Of a stretch of 64,000 nucleotides of DNA, positions 17,013 through 24,778 are shown piece after piece (positions within the stretch are counted from its first letter, which is position 1; each line of letters starts with the position of its first letter). Origin of the DNA: Vreelandella aquamarina (lineage in GTDB: Bacteria > Pseudomonadota > Gammaproteobacteria > Pseudomonadales > Halomonadaceae); NCBI RefSeq assembly GCF_020075495.1, contig NZ_JABYQT010000001.1:124001-188000 (forward strand), read 5' to 3'. A program made the translations under genes and the position numbers. The notes below the pieces were generated by a model. The model did not search any database, was not told where the DNA came from, and was given only the letters and a program-made list of their open reading frames with translations.

Positions 17013-17242
17013 GCCTTGGTTATCCGCTCTAGGGGTGACGGGGTCGGTGGCGTTTTCTCGACCAAACGGATGTCCTTCAGGCCAGGGCCCGGTGTCGTTG
17101 AGTGAATCAAGACCAGTCTTCAGTGGTTCAAAATCAGTGGTTCGAAAAGAGTAGCAGGATCGCTGCCTTCGGGGCGAATTAACCGGGCAAGGCGCTCGAG
17201 CCCGCCAAAATGGCGCCCGACAACTTCAAAAAGGATAAAGCA

Positions 17243-18004
17243 GTGAGCCAGAATGCTTACGCAGACTACCTACCAATCCTGCCAGCCGCGCTGGCCGAGG
17301 CGCTCGACGAGTCTGTTGCGCCACGCTTGCTGGTAGACGGCCTGGGGCCGCTGGCAGTGGTGGGGCAAGCGCGCCATGGGCGGCTCTTGTGGGCGCATGG
17401 CGCCGGTGCTGGCCATCAGTCGGCGTTCATGCAACGGATCATCAAGGCGCTTGCCGAGCACGGCATCCAGGTACTGGCGATCGACTTTCCCTACATGCAG
17501 CAGATGCAGGAGCAGGGAAAGCGCCGTCCGCCGCCCCGCGTCGAACGCACGCTCGAGCATTTTGCCGCGTGGTATCACGCGCTTGAACCGCTTGGCACCC
17601 TGCCGCTCTGGGTAGGGGGCAAGTCCATGGGCGGGCGCATCGCCACGCTGTTGGCAAGTGCCCTGCACCGCGGCGCGATAGCGGGGCCCGGCTGCCCGGG
17701 CGTCATTGTGGCCGGCTATCCGTTTCATCCACCCAAGGCGCCAGAGAAGCTGCGCCTGGGCCACTGGCCGGACATTCGCTGCCCGCTGCTGGTACTTCAA
17801 GGCGAGCGCGACCCGTTTGGCACGCGTGAGGAAGTGGAAGGTTATACACTGCCCCAGCACACGCGCCTTGCCTGGCTTGCCGATGGCGATCACGATTTCA
17901 AGCCAAGGCGGGTGTCAGGATTGAAACATGAGTTTTTGATTGACGAAGCCGCCCAACTTGCGGCATCCTTCGTCCGCGCTCATGGGACGCCGTCGGGAAT
18001 GTGA
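17243..18004 (+). CDS. Alpha/beta-hydrolase of the KANL3/Tex30 family
   Basis: 253 residues from GTG 17243, which has AAGGA 7 nt upstream; an ATG 33 bp earlier in frame lacks a ribosome site. The fold shows an oxyanion-type HGAGAGHQS, a nucleophile elbow GGKSMGGR (serine of G-x-S-x-G), an acid in LQGERDPFG and a late catalytic histidine in DGDHDFKP. This matches the predicted dienelactone-hydrolase-like KANL3/Tex30 group, whose substrate is not known. It is divergent from the CcoI-like gene across a 230-bp gap and is followed by the tRNA cluster. Confidence 0.82.
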   Translation: MSQNAYADYLPILPAALAEALDESVAPRLLVDGLGPLAVVGQARHGRLLWAHGAGAGHQSAFMQRIIKALAEHGIQVLAIDFPYMQQMQEQGKRRPPPRVERTLEHFAAWYHALEPLGTLPLWVGGKSMGGRIATLLASALHRGAIAGPGCPGVIVAGYPFHPPKAPEKLRLGHWPDIRCPLLVLQGERDPFGTREEVEGYTLPQHTRLAWLADGDHDFKPRRVSGLKHEFLIDEAAQLAASFVRAHGTPSGM

Positions 18005-18045
18005 GCAACGCGCTGGTTTGAACCACAAAGTTTGAACATAACGTG

Positions 18046-18073
18046 TTGACATTCAGGCAGGCTTCTGTAGAAT
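18046..18073 (+). promoter_or_regulatory. Sigma-70 promoter of the tRNA operon
   Basis: Perfect -35 box TTGACA, a 16-bp spacer and -10 box TAGAAT, followed by a GC-rich discriminator (gcagcgcc) typical of stringently controlled stable-RNA promoters. The first tRNA begins 19 bp after the -10 box. Confidence 0.85.
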
Positions 18074-18092
18074 GCAGCGCCACGTGACCAGC

Positions 18093-18168
18093 GGGTGGTT
18101 AGCTCAGTTGGGAGAGCACCAGCCTTACAAGCTGGGGGTCACTGGTTCGAACCCAGTACCACCCACCA
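18093..18168 (+). tRNA. tRNA-Val (TAC)
   Basis: 76 nt with encoded CCA. The acceptor GGGTGGT pairs with ACCACCC. The anticodon stem CCAGC/GCTGG encloses the loop CTTACAA, giving anticodon TAC. The T arm CTGGTTCGAACCCAG is intact. It is the first of five tRNAs. Confidence 0.97.
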
Positions 18169-18228
18169 TCGCAAGATGGCCTGGAAACGTGAAGCAGTAG
18201 CAAAGTAGCATCAGCATGATGTCACAGC

Positions 18229-18305
18229 GGACCGGTAGTTCAGTTGGTTAGAATGCCGGCCTGTCACGCCGGAGGTCGCGAGTTCGAGTCTCGTCCGGTC
18301 CGCCA
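18229..18305 (+). tRNA. tRNA-Asp (GTC), copy 1
   Basis: 77 nt with encoded CCA. The acceptor GGACCGG pairs with CCGGTCC. The anticodon loop CTGTCAC gives GTC. The D-loop reads cagttggtta, as in copy 3. Confidence 0.97.
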
Positions 18306-18345
18306 TCATCACGCTCACCTGCTTTGAAGCCAGTTATCGCTATTC

Positions 18346-18422
18346 GGACCGGTAGTTCAGTCGGTTAGAATGCCGGCCTGTCACGCCGGAGGTCGCGAGT
18401 TCGAGTCTCGTCCGGTCCGCCA
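18346..18422 (+). tRNA. tRNA-Asp (GTC), copy 2
   Basis: 77 nt with encoded CCA, identical to copy 1 except for one D-loop base (cagtcggtta instead of cagttggtta). This shows recent duplication of the gene. Confidence 0.97.
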
Positions 18423-18453
18423 CGATAACTTGCAGATTATCTGTTGAAGATAG

Positions 18454-18470
18454 GTTGACGAATCGTCAAC
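18454..18470. repeat. Perfect short palindrome in a tRNA spacer
   Basis: GTTGACG-AAT-CGTCAAC, a 7-bp stem with a 3-nt loop, 5 bp before the second tRNA-Val. It may be an RNA-processing stem or a relic protein-binding site. No other spacer in the cluster has it. Confidence 0.6.
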
Positions 18471-18475
18471 GACCC

Positions 18476-18551
18476 GGGTGGTTAGCTCAGTTGGGAGAGC
18501 ACCAGCCTTACAAGCTGGGGGTCACTGGTTCGAACCCAGTACCACCCACCA
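18476..18551 (+). tRNA. tRNA-Val (TAC), copy 2
   Basis: 76 nt, sequence identical to the first tRNA-Val of the cluster, with the same TAC anticodon and encoded CCA. Confidence 0.97.
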
Positions 18552-18600
18552 TTTAAAGTCCTTTTAAATGGTTGCAATAGCGTCAAAGTGCTTTATCTGC

Positions 18601-18677
18601 GGACCGGTAGTTCAGTTGGTTAGAATGCCGGCCTGTCACGCCGGAGGTCGCGAGTTCGAGTCTCGTCCGGTCCGCCA
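18601..18677 (+). tRNA. tRNA-Asp (GTC), copy 3
   Basis: 77 nt, identical to copy 1, with GTC anticodon and encoded CCA. It is the last tRNA before the terminator. Confidence 0.97.
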
Positions 18678-18710
18678 TCAAGCACGCTCGGTTGATACCG
18701 AACGAATTCC

Positions 18711-18741
18711 AAAACCCCGGATCATCGATCCGGGGTTTTTC
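18711..18741. terminator. Bidirectional terminator after the tRNA operon
   Basis: AAAACCCCGGATC / GATCCGGGGTTTT stem (13 bp) with an ATC loop and a five-T run on the plus strand. The A-run on the left side also gives the convergent glc operon a T-tract. Confidence 0.92.
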
Positions 18742-18763
18742 GTATGCGCTTGCCGTGCATTCA

Positions 18764-19165
18764 TCACGCAATGGCGCTGACCCCCGCCTTGGCGATCTGC
18801 ACGTCCTGTTCGGGCTTGACGCCGGATACGCCGACCGAGCCGATCACCTGTCCATCCACGATGACCGGCACGCCGCCGGATAGAAGGCCCTGCAGCGGGG
18901 CGGTCACAAATGCCGTGCGTCCGCCGTTGATCATCTCTTCGAACACCTGGGTCTCCTTGCGGCCCAGCGCTGCATTGCGCGCCTTGTGAGTCGCCACGTC
19001 GGCGCTGAAGGGAGCGGCGCCATCCAGGCGGCGAAGTGCCAGCAGGTGGCCGCCATCGTCGGCCACGGCAATGGTGACCGGCCAGGCGTTGCTGTCAGCC
19101 TCTTGCTGGGCGGCATCGAGGATCTTGTTGATATCGGCGAGGGCAAGAATCGCTTTGGTTTGCAT
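18764..19165 (-). CDS. glcG: GlcG/HbpS-family (DUF336) protein
   Basis: 133 residues from ATG 19165, which follows CAGGAAA. The family features are AVADDGGHLLALRRLDGA near residue 33 and the terminal VGVSGVKPEQDVQIAKAGV. It is the last gene of the glycolate operon, 77 bp after glcF. In E. coli glcG is part of the glc operon with no settled biochemical role; relatives bind haem or corrinoids. The spacer before it contains an 8-bp GC-rich stem (19206-19213 / 19222-19229) that could lower its expression relative to glcDEF. Confidence 0.88.
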   Translation of the reverse strand: MQTKAILALADINKILDAAQQEADSNAWPVTIAVADDGGHLLALRRLDGAAPFSADVATHKARNAALGRKETQVFEEMINGGRTAFVTAPLQGLLSGGVPVIVDGQVIGSVGVSGVKPEQDVQIAKAGVSAIA

Positions 19166-19242
19166 ATCGGTTTCCTGTGGTTTGCAACGTGCTCTTCGGG
19201 TTGAAGCCGCGCCGCCGGGCAGGCGCGGCCAAGATAACGCTA

Positions 19243-20472
19243 TCAGGCCAGTGCGGCGTCCACGACTTCTATCCAGTGGCGCACCGGCGTGCGGTTGGCG
19301 CCCGCCAGGTGCGTCTGGCAGCCGATGTTGGCGGTCACGATAAGCTCCGGGTTGCCCGCTTCCAGGGCATTGAGCTTGTTGTCGCGCAGTTGGGTGGCAA
19401 GCTCGGGCTGAGTGATCGAATAGGTGCCTGCCGAGCCGCAGCACAGGTGGGCATCCTGCACCGGGGTCAGCGCAAAGCCGAGCTTGGTAAGCACACCTTC
19501 CACCGCGCCGTTGAGCTTCTGGGCGTGCTGAAGCGTACACGGGCAGTGGAAGGCGAGCCGCTGTGGCTCAGCCACCTTGAGCGACTCCAGCGGCTCTTCA
19601 CGCAGTACCTCGACGATGTCCTTGGCCAGCGCACTGACCCGCCTGGCCTTTTCGGCGTAGTCAGGGTCATCCTTGAGCATGTCGCCATACTCCTTGATGA
19701 ACGCGCCGCAGCCACTGGCGGTCTGCACGATAGCCTCGATGCCCTGCTCGATGTGTGGCCACCAGGCATCGATATTGGCACGCATGCGGGCACGGCCATC
19801 ATCCTGGGCGTTGAGGTGAAAATCGATCGCCCCGCAGCAGCCGGCCTCACTCACCGGGCTCAAACTGATGCCCAGACGGTCGAGCAGGCGCGCCGTGGCC
19901 GCGTTGGTGTTGGGCGAAAGGCCTGGCTGGACACAGCCTTCCAGAATCAGCATGCGGCGGGCATGCCGGGGGGCGGGGCGCTTGCCGGCATCCATCGGGG
20001 CGGCGGGCATCTTGTTGCGCAGCTTGGCAGGTACCAGCGGCTTGAAGGTCTGGCCCAGTGTGAGCAGCGCCTTGAAGCGCCTGGGCTCGACCATCATCTT
20101 GCGCAGCGCATAGCGCTGGGCGCGGTCCGCCGGTGGTCGCGGTACGCGCCGCTCGATCTCCGCCCGGCCGATGTTGAGAAGCTTGTGATACTCGACGCCG
20201 GATGGGCAGGTGGTTTCACAATTCTGACAGGTCAGGCAGCGGTCCAGGTGCAGCCTCGTCTCTTCGGTGACCTGGTCGTCATCGTCGCGGCTCTCCAGCA
20301 GCTCCTTCATCAGATAGATGCGCCCGCGCGGGCCGTCGCGCTCATCGCCCAGCAGCTGATAGGTGGGGCAGGTGGCGTTACAGAACCCGCAGTGCACGCA
20401 GGTGCGCAGGATGCGCTCGGCTTCCTGAATATGCGGCTTTTGACGATCGGCATCGGTGAAATGCGTCTGCAT
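19243..20472 (-). CDS. glcF: Glycolate oxidase iron-sulfur subunit GlcF
   Basis: 409 residues. Two [4Fe-4S] motifs at the N-terminus: C25, C28, C31, C35 (CVHCGFCNATCP) and C79, C82, C85, C89 (CLTCQNCETTCP). They are followed by two CCG-type domains, with EAGCCGAIDFH near residue 220 and HLCCGSAGTYS near residue 345. GlcF carries electrons from the GlcD/GlcE flavin subunits to the membrane quinone pool. AGGAGA lies before the ATG, and glcE ends 14 bp upstream. Confidence 0.95.
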   Translation of the reverse strand: MQTHFTDADRQKPHIQEAERILRTCVHCGFCNATCPTYQLLGDERDGPRGRIYLMKELLESRDDDDQVTEETRLHLDRCLTCQNCETTCPSGVEYHKLLNIGRAEIERRVPRPPADRAQRYALRKMMVEPRRFKALLTLGQTFKPLVPAKLRNKMPAAPMDAGKRPAPRHARRMLILEGCVQPGLSPNTNAATARLLDRLGISLSPVSEAGCCGAIDFHLNAQDDGRARMRANIDAWWPHIEQGIEAIVQTASGCGAFIKEYGDMLKDDPDYAEKARRVSALAKDIVEVLREEPLESLKVAEPQRLAFHCPCTLQHAQKLNGAVEGVLTKLGFALTPVQDAHLCCGSAGTYSITQPELATQLRDNKLNALEAGNPELIVTANIGCQTHLAGANRTPVRHWIEVVDAALA

Positions 20473-20486
20473 ATCAGCTCTCCTGA

Positions 20487-21587
20487 TTAAAATGCCGCGT
20501 AAAGACGACCGGGGTTGAAAATGCCGTGGGCATCCAACTGGGTTTTAAGATGGCGGTGATACTTTTCCACCACGGCATTGAGGGGCGTGAAAGGCTCGGC
20601 CGCGCCGCCCTGGGCCTCGGGGGTGTAGCAGGTTGCGTGCCCACCGGCCGCCTGACAGGCATCGCGCAGGGTCTTGGCATCCAGTGCCGTCTTCACCCAA
20701 CGCTGGCTGCCGGCCCAGTCGTAGAAGATATCAGCATCGGCGATATCCAGTGAAAGCGGCGGCGTATGGGGGGGAAGCGACAGGCGCCAGAGCGCCTGGC
20801 CCTCGGCCAGGGTGAAGAAATCAAGCGTATGGTCGCGCAGTGACGTCCAGAACTCGGCGTCCAGCGCCTCACCACCCAGGCGTTCGCGAGTGGCCTTCAC
20901 CGAGCTTTCACCCCCTTCAAGGCGAATGAAAAGCTCGCCGGCATGCCAGGCTGCCGCGGTAATGGGCAGCGGCTGGCGGCCCAGTTCGGCAAGCTTGCCC
21001 AGGGCGTCCTCAAGACTCATGGCAAGGCGCAGGCAGTGGCTTGCGGTGGGGATGGGCAGCACCTTGAAGGAGATATCGGCAAGTACGCCAAGCGTACCCT
21101 GGGCGCCGGTCATCAAGCGCGAAAGATCGTAACCCGCCACGTTCTTCATGACTTCGCCGCCAAAGCGCAGCAGCTTGCCTTCCTGGGTGATCACCCGGGT
21201 GCCCAGCACAAAATCCCGCGCTGCTCCTGCCCAGGGGCGGCGCGGGCCGGAAAGCCCGGTTGCAACCGCGCCGCCGATGGTGCTTTGTGCGCCAAACACC
21301 GGCGGCTCGAAGGGGAGCATCTGATGGTGTTCGGCCAGGGCACTTTGCAATGCGTCAAGGCGCGTACCGGCGCGTACGGTAACCACCAGCTCCACCGGGT
21401 CGTAGGCGACGATGCCGCTGTGTTCTGCCAGGCAGAGCTCCTGGCCCTCGACCGCGCGGCCATAGAAGGCGCGAGTGTCGCCGCCGACGATGCGCAGCGG
21501 CGTGCGCGCTTCATAAGCCGTGCGCACCTGATCACACAGGGTATCGGCGATATCGCCATCAACGGAGTGAATCGCTAGATCAGTCAT
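20487..21587 (-). CDS. glcE: Glycolate oxidase FAD-binding subunit GlcE
   Basis: 366 residues from ATG 21587 (AAGGAT upstream). It is a vanillyl-alcohol-oxidase-type FAD domain: RIVGGDTRAFYGR near residue 32, then FGAQSTIGGAVATGLSGPRR and GGEVMKNVAGYDLSRLMTG in the first 160 residues, as in GlcE. It works with GlcD and GlcF to oxidise glycolate to glyoxylate. The gap to glcD is 17 bp and to glcF 14 bp, so the operon is tightly packed. Confidence 0.94.
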   Translation of the reverse strand: MTDLAIHSVDGDIADTLCDQVRTAYEARTPLRIVGGDTRAFYGRAVEGQELCLAEHSGIVAYDPVELVVTVRAGTRLDALQSALAEHHQMLPFEPPVFGAQSTIGGAVATGLSGPRRPWAGAARDFVLGTRVITQEGKLLRFGGEVMKNVAGYDLSRLMTGAQGTLGVLADISFKVLPIPTASHCLRLAMSLEDALGKLAELGRQPLPITAAAWHAGELFIRLEGGESSVKATRERLGGEALDAEFWTSLRDHTLDFFTLAEGQALWRLSLPPHTPPLSLDIADADIFYDWAGSQRWVKTALDAKTLRDACQAAGGHATCYTPEAQGGAAEPFTPLNAVVEKYHRHLKTQLDAHGIFNPGRLYAAF

Positions 21588-21604
21588 GAAGTATCCTTGT
21601 GCCA

Positions 21605-23104
21605 TCAAAAGCGCGGTAGCTCAGGGTGCGGCAGTTCATTGTTATGCACGTGCATGGCACCAAACTCGGCGCAGCGGGCAAGCGTGGGAATGTTCTTTCC
21701 GGGGTTCAGCAGGCGCTTCTCGTCGAAGGCGGCTTTCAGGGCGTGAAACACGCTGATCTCGTCGGCTTGGAACTGGCTGCACATCTGATTGATCTTTTCG
21801 CGCCCTACGCCGTGTTCGCCGGTGATCGAACCGCCGGCGGCCACGCACAGCTCGAGAATCCTGCCGCCTACCTCCTCGGCAAGCGCAAGCTCGCCTTCCT
21901 TGTTGGCATCGAACAGGATCAAGGGGTGCATGTTGCCATCGCCAGCGTGGAACACGTTCGCCACACGAAGACCGCTCTCTTCAGACAAGGCGGCGATGCC
22001 CTTGAGCACGCGGGGCAGTTCGCGACGCGGAATGGTGCCGTCCATGCAGTAGTAGTCCGGCGACATGCGACCCACGGCTGGAAAGGCATTCTTGCGCCCG
22101 GCCCAGAATTTCGCCCGTTCGAGCTCGTCGCGGGCCTGCTGGATCTGGGTGGCGCCGGCCTGCTCGAGTACCCGGCGCACCGTTTCGCAATCGTCGTCGA
22201 CATCGGCTTCCACGCCGTCGAGTTCGCACAGCAGGATCGCTTCGGCATCCAGCGGGTAGCCCGCGCGGACAAAATCTTCCGCAGCCTGGATGGCGAGCCT
22301 GTCCATCATCTCGAGCCCGCCGGGAATGATGCCTGCCGCGATGATATCGCCCACCGCTCGGCCTGCCTTTTCGACATCGTCAAAACTTGCCATCAACACC
22401 TTGGCGGTTTCGGGTTTGGGCAGCAGCTTGACGGTGATCTCGGTCACCACCCCCAGCATGCCTTCCGAACCGTTCATCAGCGCAAGAAGATCAAACCCCG
22501 GCGCGTCGAGGGACTCGGCGCCGAGCGTCATGCGCTCGCCTTCGATGGTCAGCACATCCACGCGCAGCACGTTATGTACGGTCAGACCATACTTCAAGCA
22601 GTGCACGCCGCCGGCGTTCTCCGCCACGTTACCGCCAATGGAGCAGGCAATCTGGGAGGAGGGGTCCGGCGCGTAGTAAAGCCCGTAAGGAGCGGCCGCT
22701 TCGGAAATGGCCAGGTTGCGTACCCCTGGCTGCACACGGGCCAGGCGGGCATTCGGGTCGACGCTTATGATCTTGTTGAAGCGCGACATCACCAGCAGCA
22801 CCCCCTGCTCCAAGGGCAGCGCGCCGCCGGAAAGCCCGGTGCCTGCGCCGCGGGTTACCACCGGTACACCCAGTGCATGGCAGCGCCTGAGCAGCGCTTC
22901 CACCTGGTCAAGACTTTCCGGCAGGGCCACCAGCATGGGCAGAACGCGGTAGGCAGCCAGACCATCACACTCGAACGGGCGCAGGTCTTCCTCGCGGTGA
23001 AGCAGGGTCATGCCAGGGGCGGCCTGCTGTAGATCCGTCAGGACCTCGTGTTTGTCACGGCGTGCAAGCTCGCCATCAAGGCGTTCATCAAAGAGGATAT
23101 TCAT
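21605..23104 (-). CDS. glcD: Glycolate oxidase catalytic flavoprotein subunit GlcD
   Basis: 499 residues from ATG 23104, the same length as E. coli GlcD. The FAD_binding_4 motifs are TRGAGTGLSGGALP near residue 85 and NVAENAGGVHCLKYG near residue 150. The FAD-oxidase C-terminal domain has VFHAGDGNMHPLI and ITGEHGVGREK. It oxidises glycolate (and D-lactate in some relatives) to glyoxylate. It is the first gene of glcDEFG, transcribed away from the GntR regulator. A TGGTC-A-GACCA palindrome lies about 105 bp upstream. Confidence 0.95.
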   Translation of the reverse strand: MNILFDERLDGELARRDKHEVLTDLQQAAPGMTLLHREEDLRPFECDGLAAYRVLPMLVALPESLDQVEALLRRCHALGVPVVTRGAGTGLSGGALPLEQGVLLVMSRFNKIISVDPNARLARVQPGVRNLAISEAAAPYGLYYAPDPSSQIACSIGGNVAENAGGVHCLKYGLTVHNVLRVDVLTIEGERMTLGAESLDAPGFDLLALMNGSEGMLGVVTEITVKLLPKPETAKVLMASFDDVEKAGRAVGDIIAAGIIPGGLEMMDRLAIQAAEDFVRAGYPLDAEAILLCELDGVEADVDDDCETVRRVLEQAGATQIQQARDELERAKFWAGRKNAFPAVGRMSPDYYCMDGTIPRRELPRVLKGIAALSEESGLRVANVFHAGDGNMHPLILFDANKEGELALAEEVGGRILELCVAAGGSITGEHGVGREKINQMCSQFQADEISVFHALKAAFDEKRLLNPGKNIPTLARCAEFGAMHVHNNELPHPELPRF

Positions 23105-23205
23105 CACGACATCCCGGTTTTTATCATTGAAAAGTAACCGCACGGTCGGTCGGCAATGGCGTCAATCTGAGCTTTTTTTGTGTGCCTGTCCAGACTGTGG
23201 TGCAA

Positions 23206-23216
23206 TGGTCAGACCA
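23206..23216. promoter_or_regulatory. GntR/FadR-type operator in the glcD-glcC intergenic region
   Basis: Perfect palindrome TGGTC-A-GACCA, matching the TGGT-N3-ACCA class bound by FadR-type GntR regulators such as GlcC, LldR and PdhR. A weaker second copy, TGGTcgacgatACCA, follows at about 23222-23236. Its place between the divergent regulator and operon suggests autoregulation plus glycolate control. Confidence 0.7.
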
Positions 23217-23341
23217 GTAATTGGTCGACGATACCAAGGGCATGGCATATTCAGGTGCTCTTGGTGGGTAAGGGCTGCCACCGGGTCAAACCACTGGCGG
23301 CTGACAGGATGCAAGACGCCCATGGTTTGAAAGGAGAGAGC

Positions 23342-24118
23342 ATGACGCTTTCAAGCGAGGAGCAAGTAGCCGGGCGGCGCACGCCGGAAAACGTGGCGGC
23401 GCGGCTCGAACAGCTGATTCTGGACGGCGTGTTTCGCCCGGGCCAGTTGCTGCCGTCCGAGCGCCGGTTGTGCGAGCGGCTCAAGGTATCGCGGGCGTCG
23501 CTGCGAGAGGGACTGCGTATTCTGCGCAGCAAGCAGATCATCGATACCCGCCAAGGCCACGGCTCTACGGTGGCGTCGCTTCTGCCCATGCATCAGCAGA
23601 GTCCGCTGATGCACCTGTTCAACGATCATCCGCGCACGCTGTTCGATCTGCTGGAAGTGCGCGCACTGCTGGAGGGCGAATCGGCGTTTCTGGCGGCCCG
23701 GCGAGGCACCTCGATGGATCGGGTGGTCATCACCCGGCGCTATCGCGAGATGGCCGACTACGTCGAGCAGGCAGCGCCTATCGAGGTCGAACCGCTGGCA
23801 CGGCTGGATCACGCCTTTCATCTGGCGATCTCCCAGGCCTCGCACAATCCGGTGCTGGTGCATACGCTGCAGAGTTTGACCGACCTGCTGCTGAGTTCGG
23901 TATTCGCCTCGGTCAAGCACCTTTACCACCGCGAAGGCCCTAGAGAAATGATCAACCGCCAGCACGCCCGGCTGCACGACGCCGTGGTGGCCGGTGATGC
24001 CGAACAGGCCAAGCAGGTAGCGCTTGAGCATCTGACCAGTATCAGCGAACTTCTGCGTGAGCTTGAAGCCGAGAGTGAGCGCCTGGAGCGTTCGGCCATG
24101 CGAATAGAACCGTGGTGA
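23342..24118 (+). CDS. glcC: GntR/FadR-family regulator of glycolate genes
   Basis: 258 residues from ATG 23342, which has a strong AAAGGAGAG. The N-terminal winged helix-turn-helix (RPGQLLPSERRLCERLKVSRASLREGLRIL, split here by position at about 28-58) is followed by an FCD ligand domain with metal-type histidines (LDHAFHLAISQASHNP near residue 160). The divergent placement against glcDEFG matches E. coli GlcC, which activates glc genes with glycolate. Relatives PdhR and LldR share the fold, so the name rests on context. Confidence 0.88.
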   Translation: MTLSSEEQVAGRRTPENVAARLEQLILDGVFRPGQLLPSERRLCERLKVSRASLREGLRILRSKQIIDTRQGHGSTVASLLPMHQQSPLMHLFNDHPRTLFDLLEVRALLEGESAFLAARRGTSMDRVVITRRYREMADYVEQAAPIEVEPLARLDHAFHLAISQASHNPVLVHTLQSLTDLLLSSVFASVKHLYHREGPREMINRQHARLHDAVVAGDAEQAKQVALEHLTSISELLRELEAESERLERSAMRIEPW

Positions 24119-24200
24119 AAACACCGCCTGTTGCCTGGTTGCTGGAACAGGCGTTAGCCTGACTGGACGGGCTATCGACAATAACGAACAGGAGAAGCAC

Positions 24201-24725
24201 GTGGCCATTTACCAATATGCAGAACATCAACCCGAGATACACGAAGACGTCTATATCGCCGAGACGGCGGACGTGATCGGGCAGGTAACCTTGAAAACCC
24301 GCGCCAGCGTCTGGTACCAGGCGGTGCTGCGCGGCGACACCGAGCGCCTGGAAGTGGGCGAGGAGAGCAACATTCAGGATGGCGCGGTGCTCCACGCCGA
24401 CCCGGGCTACCCGCTCAAGGTAGGCCGTGGCGTGACCGTCGGCCACCAGGCGATGCTCCACGGCTGCACCGTGGAGGACGGCTGTTTGATCGGTATTCAG
24501 GCGGTGATATTGAACGGCGCGGTGATCGGCGAGAACAGCCTGGTCGGGGCCTGCGCCTTCGTGAAAGAAGGCGCGGTGTTTCCGCCCAATTCACTGATCG
24601 TCGGTTCGCCGGCGCGGGTGGTCAAGACGCTGCCCGAAGGCGCGGTGGATGGCCTCAAGCTCAACGCGCAAAGCTATGTGGAGCGCGGCCGGGAGCACGC
24701 CCAAAAGCTCAAGCGACTCGACTAG
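24201..24725 (+). CDS. Gamma-class carbonic anhydrase-like protein
   Basis: 174-residue left-handed beta-helix protein of the YrdA/CaiE group, starting at GTG 24201 (AGGAG upstream). The three zinc-binding histidines of gamma carbonic anhydrase are H65, H82 and H87 (VLHADPG, VGHQAMLHGC). Hexapeptide-type turns run through residues 20-140. It may interconvert CO2 and bicarbonate, but many YrdA relatives show no such activity. It stands alone, 82 bp after glcC on the same strand. Confidence 0.88.
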   Translation: MAIYQYAEHQPEIHEDVYIAETADVIGQVTLKTRASVWYQAVLRGDTERLEVGEESNIQDGAVLHADPGYPLKVGRGVTVGHQAMLHGCTVEDGCLIGIQAVILNGAVIGENSLVGACAFVKEGAVFPPNSLIVGSPARVVKTLPEGAVDGLKLNAQSYVERGREHAQKLKRLD

Positions 24726-24778
24726 CGGCTGAGAGATAGCGGCTACCACGGTGAGGCGGGTAGATGTCGATTCCTCAG

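Noticed and set aside
18093..18677. CRISPR array or mobile-element repeats
   Set aside because: The repeated units are complete tRNA genes with cloverleaf pairing and encoded CCA.
18678..18763. Integrase or attachment site next to the tRNA cluster
   Set aside because: No integrase gene, no partial tRNA duplicate and no phage-like genes in the window; a strong terminator follows the last tRNA.
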